From Clostridiaceae bacterium (lineage in GTDB: Bacteria; Bacillota; Clostridia; Peptostreptococcales; Tindalliaceae), in the NCBI GenBank assembly GCA_024635995.1, contig JAGXHW010000024.1, forward strand, positions 27,124 to 91,123: a stretch of 64,000 bases of DNA. The letters run 5' to 3'. Below the pieces are notes generated by a model. The model had not been told where the DNA came from, did no database searches, and saw only the letters and a list, made by a program, of their open reading frames with translations. Position numbers and translations under genes: made by a program. Below are positions 1-8,509 of this stretch, piece after piece. Positions within the stretch are counted from its first letter, which is position 1; the number at the start of each line of letters is the position of its first letter.

Positions 1-120
1 TGATGAATGGAGCAGCTAATTCATACCAGCTATAAACAAATATCTGGTTCTCCTTTAATAAATCCCGGTGTTCAAGGAATATGATTTCCTTAAAACCGGG
101 ATTTTGATTTGTGCATTTAC
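1..120 (+). terminator. Hairpin terminator of a gene upstream of the window
   Basis: The outer stem AATCCCGGT (61-69) pairs with ACCGGGATT near 105-113, and an inner stem AAGGAA/TTCCTT sits between them. It is followed by TTGATTT, which fits a rho-independent terminator for a rightward gene that ends before the window. Bases 1-60 contain no recognisable gene. Confidence 0.6.
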
Positions 121-173
121 AGAAGAATTCAATTTTTATATGGTTAATTTTTTCTAAGTTACAACAAATATGG

Positions 174-827
174 CTATACGGCCTCTTGATCAGTGACAAG
201 GTCTTCGAGGTTAAAGTCCAGATAGGTACCTTTCCAGTGGTACACAGGGGTGACGTTTCCTTCCCTGATTGCCTGCGCCAGTTCCTGCTCATTGACGATG
301 GTTCCGTTGAACCGGGTGGCGTATTTACCCACTTGCTGAATTACATGGGCGTCACTGCCGCCAAAAACTGGGTTTTGACTTTCTTCAGCAGCTTCCATCG
401 CCTGAAGGTTTAAATAGAAGGGGGTACTCCCGTTCAGGCCTTCCACGCCAGACAAGCATTCAATGTTTTTAAGATGATCTTCCAGCCCACGGTAATTTTT
501 CCGGTAAGGATGAGCACTGATCACAGCCCCTCCCCGGGAAGTCACATAAGCGGCCAGTTCATCAGCATGCATTTTGTTAGATGGAAGATGGTCAAGTCCG
601 TAAACCAGCAGGTCCCCTTCATAGGTCAGCACTTCAGCTCCCACAAGCACAGGAAAGTTCTTTTCCCGGCTGAGAGCATGGGCTTTTTCACGAAGCTGGA
701 CGCTTTCATGATCGGTGATACACACGCCGTCCAGTCCCATTTCCATGGCTTTATCAATAATGTCTTCCAGGGCAATGTGGCTGTCACTGGAATATGTTTT
801 TTCGTGAACATGCAGGTCAATGATCAT
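174..827 (-). CDS. PHP-domain metal-dependent phosphoesterase
   Basis: This 217-residue protein carries the ordered PHP motifs: DLHVH at the N-terminus (residues 4-8), TDHE near residue 40, GAEV near 63, SAHPYR near 105 and GSDAH near 157. These His/Asp residues form the metal site of the PHP family, which includes phosphoesterases acting on nucleotides or small phosphate esters. The protein is the compact single-domain form, without DNA polymerase or histidinol-phosphatase extensions, so the substrate cannot be named. The ATG at 827 is preceded by CCGGAGGATA, a good ribosome binding site. It is transcribed away from the purine nucleoside phosphorylase gene. Its role is probably cytosolic phosphate-ester hydrolysis. 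Confidence 0.85.
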   Translation of the reverse strand: MIIDLHVHEKTYSSDSHIALEDIIDKAMEMGLDGVCITDHESVQLREKAHALSREKNFPVLVGAEVLTYEGDLLVYGLDHLPSNKMHADELAAYVTSRGGAVISAHPYRKNYRGLEDHLKNIECLSGVEGLNGSTPFYLNLQAMEAAEESQNPVFGGSDAHVIQQVGKYATRFNGTIVNEQELAQAIREGNVTPVYHWKGTYLDFNLEDLVTDQEAV

Positions 828-1074
828 AAATATCCTCCGGTAATTAAGATTATGTGAGCGGTCACCCAGCTACCATTATAATCCCTTTTGTCACCAGTGA
901 GAAATTGAAAATATTGATGAAACTGGTCAGTTGTATTGAAACCATCTATAAGTTGTCTTGTTCCTGATTAGTTGCTTGTTGAGCGGATATTGATATACTT
1001 AGGAGGAGCGTTATCACAACCTGTTTTTGAATGAGCGCGGAACGACTGTGCATCAAAAGTGGAGGAGCTGACAC

Positions 1075-1914
1075 ATGAACACATCCAACGATTACAAATA
1101 TTATCAAACCAGTGCCGATTATATTTTAAGTAAAACAGGCTATCAGCCGGAAATAGCCTTAATCCTGGGTTCAGCCCTGGGTGGTTTGGCAGAGGAAATT
1201 GAAAATCCCATAGTCATCGACTATGCCGATATACCCAACTTTCTTGTTTCCACAGTGGAATTTCACGCAGGGAAACTGATCATGGGTAACCTTGGCGGCA
1301 AAAAAGTGATGTGCATGTCTGGCCGCTTCCATTATTACGAAGGATATACCTTTGAGGAACTGACCACCCCCATCCGTGTATTTCATGCCCTGGGGGTGAA
1401 GCAGGTGATTCTAACCAATGCAGCGGGCGCAGTAAACCCGGCTTTTCAACCAGGTGACATCATGGTCATCCGAGACCACATTAACCTATTGGGGGCCAGC
1501 CCCACCCGGGGTATCAACATTCATGAGTGTGGTCCCCGGTTTTTCGATGTTTCCAATATGTACACCAAACGTCTTCGAAAACTTGTAAAAGAAGTGGCAG
1601 CCCAACAGGGCCTCACCCTCCAGGAAGGTGTCTATTATTACACCCCGGGACCGCACTTTGAAACGCCGGCTGAAATTCAGGCCATTCACCGCCTGGGTGC
1701 AGACGCTGTGGGAATGTCCACCATCACAGAAGCCTTGACAGCTGCCCACTGTCAGATGGAATTACTGGGACTGTCCCTCATCTCCAACATGGCGGCAGGC
1801 ATCCTTGACCAGCCCATTACCGCAGAAGAAGTGTGGGAAACAAGTGAACGCACTGTTGAAACCTTCAAGGTATTGTTGCGGGAAACGATAAAAAAATGTA
1901 GTCGATGTCGATAA
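1075..1914 (+). CDS. punA: Purine nucleoside phosphorylase (trimeric, PNP/MTAP family)
   Basis: The 279-residue protein matches the low-molecular-weight PNP family, which cleaves purine (deoxy)nucleosides with phosphate in purine salvage. Visible motifs are LILGSALGGLA (phosphate loop), GRFHYYEGY, LTNAAGA, YYYTPGPHFETPAEI and GMSTITEA, followed by SNMAAG, which carries the base-binding Asn. Length is normal for the family (about 270-275). The tail KKCSRCR follows a run of seven A residues at 1890-1896, and a one-base shift there would give an ending KKM-stop, so the last residues may result from a small indel. The start ATG has GGAGG at 1062-1066. It overlaps an out-of-frame remnant that begins in its last codons. 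Confidence 0.93.
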   Translation: MNTSNDYKYYQTSADYILSKTGYQPEIALILGSALGGLAEEIENPIVIDYADIPNFLVSTVEFHAGKLIMGNLGGKKVMCMSGRFHYYEGYTFEELTTPIRVFHALGVKQVILTNAAGAVNPAFQPGDIMVIRDHINLLGASPTRGINIHECGPRFFDVSNMYTKRLRKLVKEVAAQQGLTLQEGVYYYTPGPHFETPAEIQAIHRLGADAVGMSTITEALTAAHCQMELLGLSLISNMAAGILDQPITAEEVWETSERTVETFKVLLRETIKKCSRCR

Positions 1915-2215
1915 AGTAAAGGAAGTATTACTAACCACTGAAAAATTTTCTACTTATAAAGCTCAATCAGGCCTGATGAGAAAACCTGAATTTCAAGACA
2001 CCTATGAAACATTTTTGGTGGATGATGTGGAAATCCATATCGCCAAACATCTTTTGGAAAGCCATTTGAAAAATAATAGTATGTTAATTAATAATGTCAT
2101 TAATTTGTTAATTGACAAACAATACCGAAACAAATACTATATAAATAAGGTAAAGAAGTATGGCGTGTTATTTATTTTTCAATTTCAGATTGACATTGTT
2201 CAATGGGAGAGGTAG
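1892..2215 (+). pseudogene. Unidentified gene remnant
   Basis: An open frame runs from just after a TAA at 1889 through an internal ATG at 1976 to a TAG at 2213-2215. Its first part (KPEFQDTYETFLVDDVEIHIAKHLLE, about residues 29-54, read in segments) looks like real protein, but from about residue 60 it becomes an AT-rich, low-complexity tail that overlaps the arsR promoter. It has no ribosome binding site, and its beginning lies inside the punA 3' end. I read it as the middle of a gene truncated at both ends. I do not recognise the family. Confidence 0.35.
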
Positions 2216-2218
2216 AAT
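2190..2218 (+). promoter_or_regulatory. Sigma-A type promoter of arsR
   Basis: A perfect -35 TTGACA (2190-2195) is followed by 17 bp and the -10 TAGAAT (2213-2218). The predicted transcription start falls inside the palindrome at 2220-2241, which fits repression by the encoded ArsR protein. Confidence 0.75.
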
Positions 2219-2219
2219 A

Positions 2220-2241
2220 TAAGCATATAATTATATGCTTA
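2220..2241. promoter_or_regulatory. Perfect 22-bp palindrome, probable ArsR operator
   Basis: The half-sites TAAGCATATAA and TTATATGCTTA form an uninterrupted dyad directly after the -10 box. Position and symmetry are typical for an autoregulatory ArsR/SmtB operator. The assignment to this ArsR is inference. Confidence 0.7.
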
Positions 2242-2276
2242 ATTTGATGGCAGTGAAGATGGATAGGAGTGATCTG

Positions 2277-2552
2277 GTGGATGATCGATTCAAATATTTC
2301 AAAGCCATGGGAGATAAAAGCAGATTTGAGATACTAAAAACCCTAAAAAGCCGAAATATGACAGGGAGGGATGTGGAAAAGCTGATCAAGCTGAAACAAC
2401 CGTCAGTCTCTCACCACATGAAAATTCTGGTGGACGCTGAACTGGTCTCAGAAAACCGGGAAGGCAAGTATTGCTTCTACTCCCTTAATCTGAACCAGTT
2501 GGAAGAAGTACATTCCTTTATCCATGAAGTCATCGATTTTAATAATCAATAG
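2277..2552 (+). CDS. arsR: ArsR-family metalloregulator
   Basis: This is a winged-helix repressor of about 91 residues. It has KAMGDKSRFEILKTL (helix 1-2), then the recognition segment KLKQPSVSHHMKILVDAELV and the wing ENREGKYCFYSLN. Such proteins dissociate from DNA on binding arsenite or other metals. No obvious CxC/ELCVCDL metal motif is present in the recognition helix; a single Cys lies in KYCFYS, so the effector site is unclear. An ATG at 2235 lies inside the operator, so I prefer the GTG at 2277 with AGGAG 7 bp upstream; the ATG at 2259 is an alternative. It sits just before an ArsP permease and an ACR3 pump, which it probably controls. Confidence 0.85.
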   Translation: MDDRFKYFKAMGDKSRFEILKTLKSRNMTGRDVEKLIKLKQPSVSHHMKILVDAELVSENREGKYCFYSLNLNQLEEVHSFIHEVIDFNNQ

Positions 2553-2580
2553 ACCCCAATACTTAGGTATATAAATAAAA

Positions 2581-2621
2581 CGAATCCCTGCCAACATCTG
2601 TCGGCAGGGATTCCACTTTTT
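2581..2621 (+). terminator. Rho-independent terminator after arsR
   Basis: AATCCCTGCC (2583-2592) pairs perfectly with GGCAGGGATT (2603-2612) across a 10-nt loop and is followed by CCACTTTTT. It separates arsR from the permease gene, which has its own promoter. Confidence 0.85.
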
Positions 2622-2661
2622 GGGAGTAGAAGCTAAAATAAATTAATGAGAGATAAGTATC

Positions 2662-2690
2662 TTGACAGAATTGTTAAGAGAGAGTACGAT
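2662..2690 (+). promoter_or_regulatory. Promoter of the ArsP-type permease
   Basis: The -35 TTGACA (2662-2667), a 17-bp spacer and the -10 TACGAT (2685-2690) lie 125 bp before the permease start. An AT-rich stretch with the short dyad ATTATATAAT follows and resembles the core of the operator before arsR, so co-regulation is possible. Confidence 0.6.
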
Positions 2691-2814
2691 TAACACATAA
2701 GAATATCATTATATAATAATAATTACGACGCAACAATAGATTTATCAATAATCACATCAATAAATTAAGATAACAGCACAAACAACTCAAAATGAACGAA
2801 CAGGGGTTGAAGGA

Positions 2815-3819
2815 ATGTTCATATTTTCATGGCTAAACAGACAACTACTAAAAATGGAATGGCTTTACGAAGGTGTTGAATGGCTGGTGGAAAACATCTT
2901 TGGCCTTGGTATTGACACCCGCATTGGGGGCAGTGTCCATTTCTATATTTACGATGTCATTAAAATATTTATTTTGTTATCCGTTTTAATCTATACGGTG
3001 TCATATATCCAAAGCTTTTTTCCACCGGAACGAACGCGGAAAATACTGGGTCGGCATGATGGTATTATGGCCAACGTATTGGGGGCTTTACTGGGAACAG
3101 TCACGCCCTTTTGTTCTTGTTCCTCCATTCCCCTGTTCATTGGATTTACCAGTGCAGGATTGCCCATTGGCGTCACGTTTTCTTTTCTGATTTCATCACC
3201 TTTGGTAGACCTGGCTTCTGTGCTGCTTCTCGCCAGTATCTTTAACTGGCGTATTGCCATTGCCTATGTATTGGTGGGTTTAATCCTGGCAGTCATTGGC
3301 GGGTCCCTCATTAGCAAGGCTAAAATGGAAGAGTACGTGGAGTCTTTCGTGTTTAATGCCAATGCTGGTGAGTCAGAGGAAGAAACCATGACCAAAAGGG
3401 AAAGAATCGATTTTTCCATAAACCAGGTGAAAGACATTGTGAGTAAAGTGTGGTTATACGTACTCATTGGTGTTGGCATTGGTGCCCTTATCCATAACTG
3501 GATTCCCGAAAGTATCATTGCCGCCATTCTTGGTCAGGATAAGTGGTATTCAGTGGTACTGGCCACCCTTGTGGGCGTACCCATGTATGCCGATATTTTC
3601 GGCACACTGCCCATTGCGGAAGCCCTTGTCCTCAAAGGTGTTGGTATCGGAACAGCCTTGGCTTTCATGATGGCGGTCACTGCCCTGTCATTGCCCTCCA
3701 TGATCATGCTGAATCAAGTGGTAAAAAAGAAATTACTCATCACCTTTGCCGGCATTGTGACCGTTGGCATACTGATCATAGGGTATACCTTTAATGCCGT
3801 AGGTCACCTGCTGATTTAG
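2815..3819 (+). CDS. ArsP/DUF318-type permease
   Basis: The 334-residue membrane protein has about eight hydrophobic segments and the signature TPFCSCSSIPLFIGF (about residues 98-112), the conserved Cys-rich motif of the permease family that includes ArsP. A second conserved element, VGVPMYADIFGTLPIAEAL, lies near residues 253-271. Known ArsP members export trivalent organoarsenicals; others in the family are of unknown substrate. A soluble loop of about 50 charged residues (around 165-215) separates two four-helix halves. The start ATG has GAAGGA directly upstream. The gene lies between arsR and an ACR3 gene, which supports a role in arsenic efflux. Confidence 0.85.
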   Translation: MFIFSWLNRQLLKMEWLYEGVEWLVENIFGLGIDTRIGGSVHFYIYDVIKIFILLSVLIYTVSYIQSFFPPERTRKILGRHDGIMANVLGALLGTVTPFCSCSSIPLFIGFTSAGLPIGVTFSFLISSPLVDLASVLLLASIFNWRIAIAYVLVGLILAVIGGSLISKAKMEEYVESFVFNANAGESEEETMTKRERIDFSINQVKDIVSKVWLYVLIGVGIGALIHNWIPESIIAAILGQDKWYSVVLATLVGVPMYADIFGTLPIAEALVLKGVGIGTALAFMMAVTALSLPSMIMLNQVVKKKLLITFAGIVTVGILIIGYTFNAVGHLLI

Positions 3820-4005
3820 GATAGACCGTACAATGAATCATTAAACACAGGTGTAGCGATTAAATTGATGTGAAGCCAGTGGTGAAAATTGTGAAACACT
3901 CAAAGGGAAAGACGATGTCATCTTCGCCAGCTAGCTTGGTGCAAAAGTCTACACGAACGACAGGCAACGATCAACAAACTGACAAATTTTATGGAGGTGT
4001 CAGCA
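3820..4005. other. Intergenic region before the ACR3 gene
   Basis: I see no gene or clear promoter here. The stretch ends in GGAGGTG (3993-3999), the ribosome binding site of the ACR3 gene. Confidence 0.5.
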
Positions 4006-5091
4006 TTGGAAAAAAATAAAGCACAAGGTATTGGGTTTTTTGAACGTTATTTAACGGTCTGGGTAGCAGCCTGCATCGTGATTGGTGTGGCCATAGGCCA
4101 GTATTTACCGGTGATTCCCGAAACACTCAGCCGCTTTGAGTATGCCCAGGTGTCAATTCCTGTAGCCGTTCTTATCTGGCTGATGATTTATCCCATGATG
4201 CTGAAAATTGATTTTACACGCATAGTGGCGGCAACAAAAAAACCCAAAGGATTAGTGGTTACCACTGTCACCAACTGGCTGATCAAACCTTTTACAATGT
4301 ATTTGATTGCTGCATTTTTCTTTAAAGTAATCTTTCAGAACTTTATTGCACCGGAGTTAGCCAATGAATACCTGGCAGGTGCCGTGCTGCTGGGTGCAGC
4401 TCCCTGCACCGCCATGGTCTTTGTCTGGAGCCATTTAACAAAAGGTGACCCTGCTTACACACTGGTGCAGGTAGCAGTCAACGACCTGATATTATTGGTG
4501 GCTTTTACACCCATCGTGGCATTCCTGCTTGGCATTAGTGACGTCTTTGTACCATACGACACGCTGTTCCTGTCCGTGGTGTTGTTTATTGTCATCCCCC
4601 TTGCGGGAGGGTATTTTTCCCGTAAAAATATTATCAAAAACAAAGGGCTGGACTATTTTGAAAATGTCTTTCTGAAAAAATTTGACAATGTGACCATCGT
4701 AGGACTGTTGCTGACGCTAATCATCATCTTCACCTTCCAGGGCGATGTGATTCTGGCCAACCCGTTGCACGTACTGCTAATTGCCATACCCCTTACCATT
4801 CAGACATTCTTGATTTTTTCCATCGCTTATGGGTGGGCAAGGGCCTGGAAATTACCCCATAACATTGCATCGCCAGCAGCCATGATTGGTGCCAGCAACT
4901 TCTTTGAATTGGCAGTGGCAGTGGCCATTACCCTCTTTGGCTTAACATCCGGTGCTGCATTGGCAACGGTGGTCGGAGTGCTGGTGGAAGTGCCGGTCAT
5001 GTTAAGCCTGGTGCGCATCGCCAATAAGACACGGCACTGGTTCCCAGAGGTTGCAGATGCCAGCGTGGGATTTTCTGATCAAGTAAACTAA
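4006..5091 (+). CDS. arsB: ACR3-family arsenite efflux transporter
   Basis: The protein (361 residues from the TTG start) has the ten-helix layout of ACR3 permeases, which export arsenite using the membrane potential. It opens with FFERYLTVWVAACIVIGVAIGQ, and the family's essential Cys lies in GAAPCTAMVFVWSHLTKGDP (about residues 126-145). The segment ASNFFELAVAVAI is also conserved. An ATG at 3991 is possible, but GGAGGTG at 3993-3999 lies inside that extension and is ideally spaced (6 bp) for the TTG at 4006, giving MEKNKAQGIGFF. It lies 186 bp after the ArsP-type permease and is probably part of the same arsenic-resistance unit. Confidence 0.92.
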   Translation: MEKNKAQGIGFFERYLTVWVAACIVIGVAIGQYLPVIPETLSRFEYAQVSIPVAVLIWLMIYPMMLKIDFTRIVAATKKPKGLVVTTVTNWLIKPFTMYLIAAFFFKVIFQNFIAPELANEYLAGAVLLGAAPCTAMVFVWSHLTKGDPAYTLVQVAVNDLILLVAFTPIVAFLLGISDVFVPYDTLFLSVVLFIVIPLAGGYFSRKNIIKNKGLDYFENVFLKKFDNVTIVGLLLTLIIIFTFQGDVILANPLHVLLIAIPLTIQTFLIFSIAYGWARAWKLPHNIASPAAMIGASNFFELAVAVAITLFGLTSGAALATVVGVLVEVPVMLSLVRIANKTRHWFPEVADASVGFSDQVN

Positions 5092-5154
5092 ACAGGGATG
5101 TAACAAAAATCCTGCGAGCAGCAAAGAAGTTAATTTAATCAGAGTGAATGCAAA

Positions 5155-5185
5155 AAAACCTGCAACTCAACCTGCAGGGGTTTTG
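5155..5185 (+). terminator. Probable terminator after the ACR3 gene
   Basis: CCTGCA and TGCAGG form a short stem with an 8-nt loop, flanked by AAAA and TTTT that can extend it. It is weaker than the other terminators here. Confidence 0.5.
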
Positions 5186-5320
5186 AAAATCCTATTTTTA
5201 AAAAGTATTGTGATGCTATGCCAGTTCAGTGTTCAGCAGTTCAACCATTTTTCTGGTTACGTCGACAGCAAGACGCGCCCTTTGTTGCATGATGACAGTC
5301 AATTTTTATCAACCAAAGTA

Positions 5321-5349
5321 TTGTCTCAATTTCCATGATAAGGTATACT
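5321..5349 (+). promoter_or_regulatory. Promoter of the FMN-binding protein gene
   Basis: TTGTCT (5321-5326), a 17-bp spacer and TATACT (5344-5349) lie 55 bp before the start codon. Confidence 0.6.
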
Positions 5350-5404
5350 GATTTGAGGTAGTAGTAGATATAAATACATAATAGTGACAGGAGGCATTCT
5401 TTTT

Positions 5405-6589
5405 ATGGATAAGAAGCAAATGAAAGGTGCAGTGGTTTTATTACTTGTAACGGCCGTGTTTTTAGGGGCCTTATCCTTTGCAGCAGACGGTGGACCACAA
5501 ACCCTTACCGGAACAGGCAAAGGCTATGCAGGTGACGTTGTGGTAGAAATGGTGGTCGATGGAGATGTGATTAAGTCAATCACAGTGGTGGAAGCAAACG
5601 ACACCCCTGGACTTTCCGACGATGCTTTTGAACAAATTATCGCAGCCGTACTGGCCAACCAGTCAGTTGACGGCGTAGATGTAGTATCAGGCGCCACCGG
5701 TTCCAGTAATGGTATCTTAGAAGCCATCAAAGCTGCACTGGCCAGCTCAGTGCCAAGCGGTCCTGTAACCTACACCGGTACCGGTAAAGGCTACGCCGGC
5801 GATGTGGTGGTACAGGTAAACATGGACGGCAGCACCATTACAGCCATCGAAGTGTTAGAATCCAGCGACACCCCTGGGCTGTCTGACGATGCTTTTGAGC
5901 AGATCATTGCAGCCGTAATGGAACAGCAATCCCTTGACGGCATCGATGTGGTATCAGGCGCCACCGGGTCCAGCAACGGTATCCTTGAAGCCCTTGCCAA
6001 CGCCATTCCAGGAGCAGGTGGAGAAACAGGCGGCGAAACAGACGAAGCTGTTGAAGGCGATGTGTACACCGGCTCAGGCCAGGGCTATGACAGTACCATC
6101 ACCGTGGAAGTGACCGTGGCAGACGGCGAAATTGCTGCCATTAATGTGGTGGAAGCAGCCGACACCCCCGGACTTTCCGACAATGCTTTTGAAGAGATCA
6201 TCGCATCCGTATTGGCTAACCAGTCCGTTGAAGGTGTAGACGTGGTGGCAGGCGCCACCGGCTCCAGCAACGGTATCCTGGAAGCCATCAGCAGCGCTTT
6301 GTCAGAAGTTGAAGGTGAAGAAGTGATCGAAGGCGATGTGTACACCGGTTCAGGTCAGGGCTATGACAGCACCATCACCGTAGAAGTTACCATGGCAGAC
6401 GGCGAAATTGCAGCTATTAATGTAGTGGAAGCAGCCGACACCCCCGGACTTTCCGACAATGCTTTTGAAGAGATCATCGCAGCCGTACTGGCTAACCAAT
6501 CCGTTGAAGGTGTAGACGCAGTGGCAGGTGCCACCGGCTCCAGCAACGGTATCCTGACAGCCATCGAAGAAGCGCTGGCACAGCAGTAA
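5405..6589 (+). CDS. Secreted protein with four FMN-binding (flavinylated) domains
   Basis: The 394-residue protein has a signal peptide (MDKKQMKG, a hydrophobic core, then ALSFA before ADGG) followed by four tandem FMN_bind domains of about 85 residues. Each has a Y(T)GxGxGYxxxxxVxV strand pair, a DTPGLSDxAFE helix start and the motif GATGSSNGI. GAT-type motifs in this family are the site where ApbE attaches FMN to a threonine. Repeats 1 and 2 read SGATGSS; repeats 3 and 4 read AGATGSS. Repeats 3 and 4 are nearly identical, pointing to recent internal duplication. Multi-flavinylated proteins of this type act as extracytosolic electron carriers. The start ATG is chosen because GGAGG at 5391-5395 excludes the upstream GTG at 5384. 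No apbE is visible nearby. Confidence 0.88.
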   Translation: MDKKQMKGAVVLLLVTAVFLGALSFAADGGPQTLTGTGKGYAGDVVVEMVVDGDVIKSITVVEANDTPGLSDDAFEQIIAAVLANQSVDGVDVVSGATGSSNGILEAIKAALASSVPSGPVTYTGTGKGYAGDVVVQVNMDGSTITAIEVLESSDTPGLSDDAFEQIIAAVMEQQSLDGIDVVSGATGSSNGILEALANAIPGAGGETGGETDEAVEGDVYTGSGQGYDSTITVEVTVADGEIAAINVVEAADTPGLSDNAFEEIIASVLANQSVEGVDVVAGATGSSNGILEAISSALSEVEGEEVIEGDVYTGSGQGYDSTITVEVTMADGEIAAINVVEAADTPGLSDNAFEEIIAAVLANQSVEGVDAVAGATGSSNGILTAIEEALAQQ

Positions 6590-6633
6590 AGAGTGCTTAC
6601 ACAAAAGTGACACTGTAAAACAGGTTATCATTC

Positions 6634-6666
6634 GAGAGCTCCCGTGGTGGGGGGCTCTCTTTCTCA
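6634..6666 (+). terminator. Strong terminator after the FMN-binding protein
   Basis: GAGAGCTCCC (6634-6643) pairs with GGGGCTCTC (6651-6659), followed by TTTCTC. Confidence 0.85.
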
Positions 6667-6719
6667 TGAGAGAGAAATAAAACAAGTCAGAAATAATGAA
6701 TCAAAAATAAGTTACGTAC

Positions 6720-6731
6720 GTCTATATAGAC
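6720..6731. promoter_or_regulatory. 12-bp palindrome upstream of a lipoprotein gene
   Basis: The perfect dyad GTCTATATAGAC lies 35 bp before the start of the following lipoprotein gene and just after ACGTACGT. It may overlap the promoter, but no clear -35 is visible. Confidence 0.3.
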
Positions 6732-6765
6732 ATAGAAAGTTCAATGAACAAAAGGAGTGTGTTCC

Positions 6766-7398
6766 ATGAAAAAAGTACTCATCCTATTGATTGTATTAAT
6801 GACGATCACCACCACAGGCTGCAAGTTTATAGTGCCGTCAACGCCTGTAAAGCCGGAAGAACCACCCAAGCCTATGGAAGAGCCCCTACCCCAACCAGAA
6901 GAAAAAACTTCCCTGCCGGAAGAAGTTCCTGAACAACGCATCTCCGACGATGGCATTCTACATTTTCCTGAAGGCAACATCACCTTATTGGCCTATGAAG
7001 ATGAAATGAACCTGCCAGAAACCCTGGGCATGGCTCTGGTGGAAGAAACCACTGTATTGGAAAACGCCGACACCTTCACCGGCAGCCATGAAAAGACCCT
7101 GATTTACCAGGACACCCGGCTGGTCCTCTTTTCACCGCCCCAGGACGGCCAGCGTTTTTACCTCATCAACATTGAGACGGAAAACGAAAACGTCACAACC
7201 AACCGGGGCATCACCCTGGGCGACACCCTGGAAGACCTGCAGCAGGCCTACCCGGAAGTGACCCGCAGCCTGGACGGCACCACCGGCACCGACGGCCGCT
7301 ACGAAATGATGTTTCAGGAAAACCCTTATACCTACCTCTTCTTTTTTGTGGAAGAGGGAAAAGTGATGAAAATACAACTCCTCCATGAATTTCCATAA
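6766..7398 (+). CDS. Hypothetical lipoprotein
   Basis: The 210-residue protein begins with MKKVLILLIVLMTITTTGC, a type II signal sequence ending in a lipobox Cys at residue 19, so it should be anchored to the outer face of the membrane. A Pro/Glu-rich linker (about residues 25-60) follows, then a globular part of about 150 residues with segments such as GITLGDTLEDLQQAYPEV and a C-terminal YLFFFVEEGKVMKIQL. I do not recognise the family. The ATG at 6766 is preceded by AAGGAG with 8-bp spacing. The gene stands alone between two terminators. Confidence 0.75.
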   Translation: MKKVLILLIVLMTITTTGCKFIVPSTPVKPEEPPKPMEEPLPQPEEKTSLPEEVPEQRISDDGILHFPEGNITLLAYEDEMNLPETLGMALVEETTVLENADTFTGSHEKTLIYQDTRLVLFSPPQDGQRFYLINIETENENVTTNRGITLGDTLEDLQQAYPEVTRSLDGTTGTDGRYEMMFQENPYTYLFFFVEEGKVMKIQLLHEFP

Positions 7399-7404
7399 AA
7401 AAAA

Positions 7405-7433
7405 GGGGCAGCCGAGTAATCGGCTGCCTTTTG
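7405..7433 (+). terminator. Terminator after the lipoprotein gene
   Basis: GGCAGCCGA (7407-7415) and TCGGCTGCC (7420-7428) form a perfect stem with a GTAA loop, followed by TTTT. Confidence 0.9.
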
Positions 7434-7633
7434 AAGGGTGGGGTTTAATTTGTTGTTTATCGCTTTATTAAAGCAATAGACGACGTATTAGTTGTATACC
7501 CACAGGCTTTCGCTTTAAAAGCATAATGTATCAATTGTAAGAAAAATGATTATGGTTGGGAATAATGATCCACGAAAGGTATAATGGAGAGGACGAACAG
7601 AAAACACTAAACCTCAGAAAGAAGGCTCACCTT

Positions 7634-8509
7634 ATGAAGAAACAGGACATTGGCCTGGGCATCATAGTTGCGATTCTGTGGGGCATGAACTTCATGGCCA
7701 TAAAATTTGGCGTCAGTCATGTACCGCCCCTGCTTTTGGTATCACTTCGTTTTTTCCTGGTGGCCATACCTGCCGTGTTTTTCCTTCCCCGGCCCCAAAT
7801 CCCCTGGAAGGGCCTCATCGCTCTTTCCATGATCCTTTACGTGGGCCAGTTTGGTTTTCTCTTCCTGGGAATTAAGCTGGGCATGCCCGCCGGCCTGGCT
7901 TCATTGGTGTACCAATCCCAGGCCTTCTTCACCCTCCTGGTAGCTGTGATCTTCCTGAAAGAAAAACTCCGCTGGAACCACCTCACCGGTCTCTTCATCG
8001 CTGCCATAGGCATCGTACTCATTGCCTCACAGCAGAATACCGGCATGACCCTCATCGGGTTCTGGATGATTATCACCGCCTCCGCCTGCTGGGGAGTGGG
8101 CAACGTCATCATGCGCAAAGTTACCCTGGGGGTGCCTTCCTTTTCTATGCTGTCATTGGTAGTCTGGAGCGGCCTGGTGTCCTTTTTCCCCATGGCCATC
8201 CTCTCCCTGTTCTTTGAAGGTTTTGAAAGCTGGCAGACAGCCTTTCAGCAAGCCAGCTGGACCTCAGCCCTCTCTGTCCTGTACCTGGCCTATTTCGCAT
8301 CGTTAATAGGCTATGGCCTCTGGGGCAAACTCCTGGCCCGCTACCCCGCCACCACCGTTTCGCCATTTGCCCTCCTGGTACCCATCCTGGGCATGAGCAC
8401 CGCCGCCCTGTTTTTGGGTGAAGGCTTCAGTTTTTGGCAGCTGATGGGGTCGGTTTTGGTCATGACCGGGCTGGTGATAAATGTGTTTGGTGGAAGGTTA
8501 AAGAGGTAA
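7634..8509 (+). CDS. EamA/DMT-family transporter
   Basis: The 291-residue protein has ten predicted membrane helices in two EamA repeats. The first repeat starts with GIIVAILWGMNFMAIKFGV and the second with FWMIITASACWGVGNVIMRK, the paired pattern of the drug/metabolite transporter superfamily. The closest well-known members export O-acetylserine, cysteine or other amino acid metabolites; the substrate here is not evident. An in-frame ATG at 7561 would add a poor N-terminal extension, so the ATG at 7634 (MKKQDIGLG) is preferred. The only candidate ribosome binding site is a modest AGAAGG. No functional link to the neighbours is apparent. Confidence 0.88.
   Translation: MKKQDIGLGIIVAILWGMNFMAIKFGVSHVPPLLLVSLRFFLVAIPAVFFLPRPQIPWKGLIALSMILYVGQFGFLFLGIKLGMPAGLASLVYQSQAFFTLLVAVIFLKEKLRWNHLTGLFIAAIGIVLIASQQNTGMTLIGFWMIITASACWGVGNVIMRKVTLGVPSFSMLSLVVWSGLVSFFPMAILSLFFEGFESWQTAFQQASWTSALSVLYLAYFASLIGYGLWGKLLARYPATTVSPFALLVPILGMSTAALFLGEGFSFWQLMGSVLVMTGLVINVFGGRLKR

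Noticed and set aside
5720..6345. Several open frames on the minus strand across the FMN-binding repeats
   Set aside because: They are mirror frames created by the repetitive, biased codons of the plus-strand gene; they have no ribosome binding sites and Ser/Pro/Thr-rich low-complexity products.
5405..6589. Tandem repeats as a CRISPR or satellite array
   Set aside because: The repeat unit is about 250-290 bp, in frame and encodes a known domain; no CRISPR-like short repeat/spacer pattern occurs anywhere in the window.
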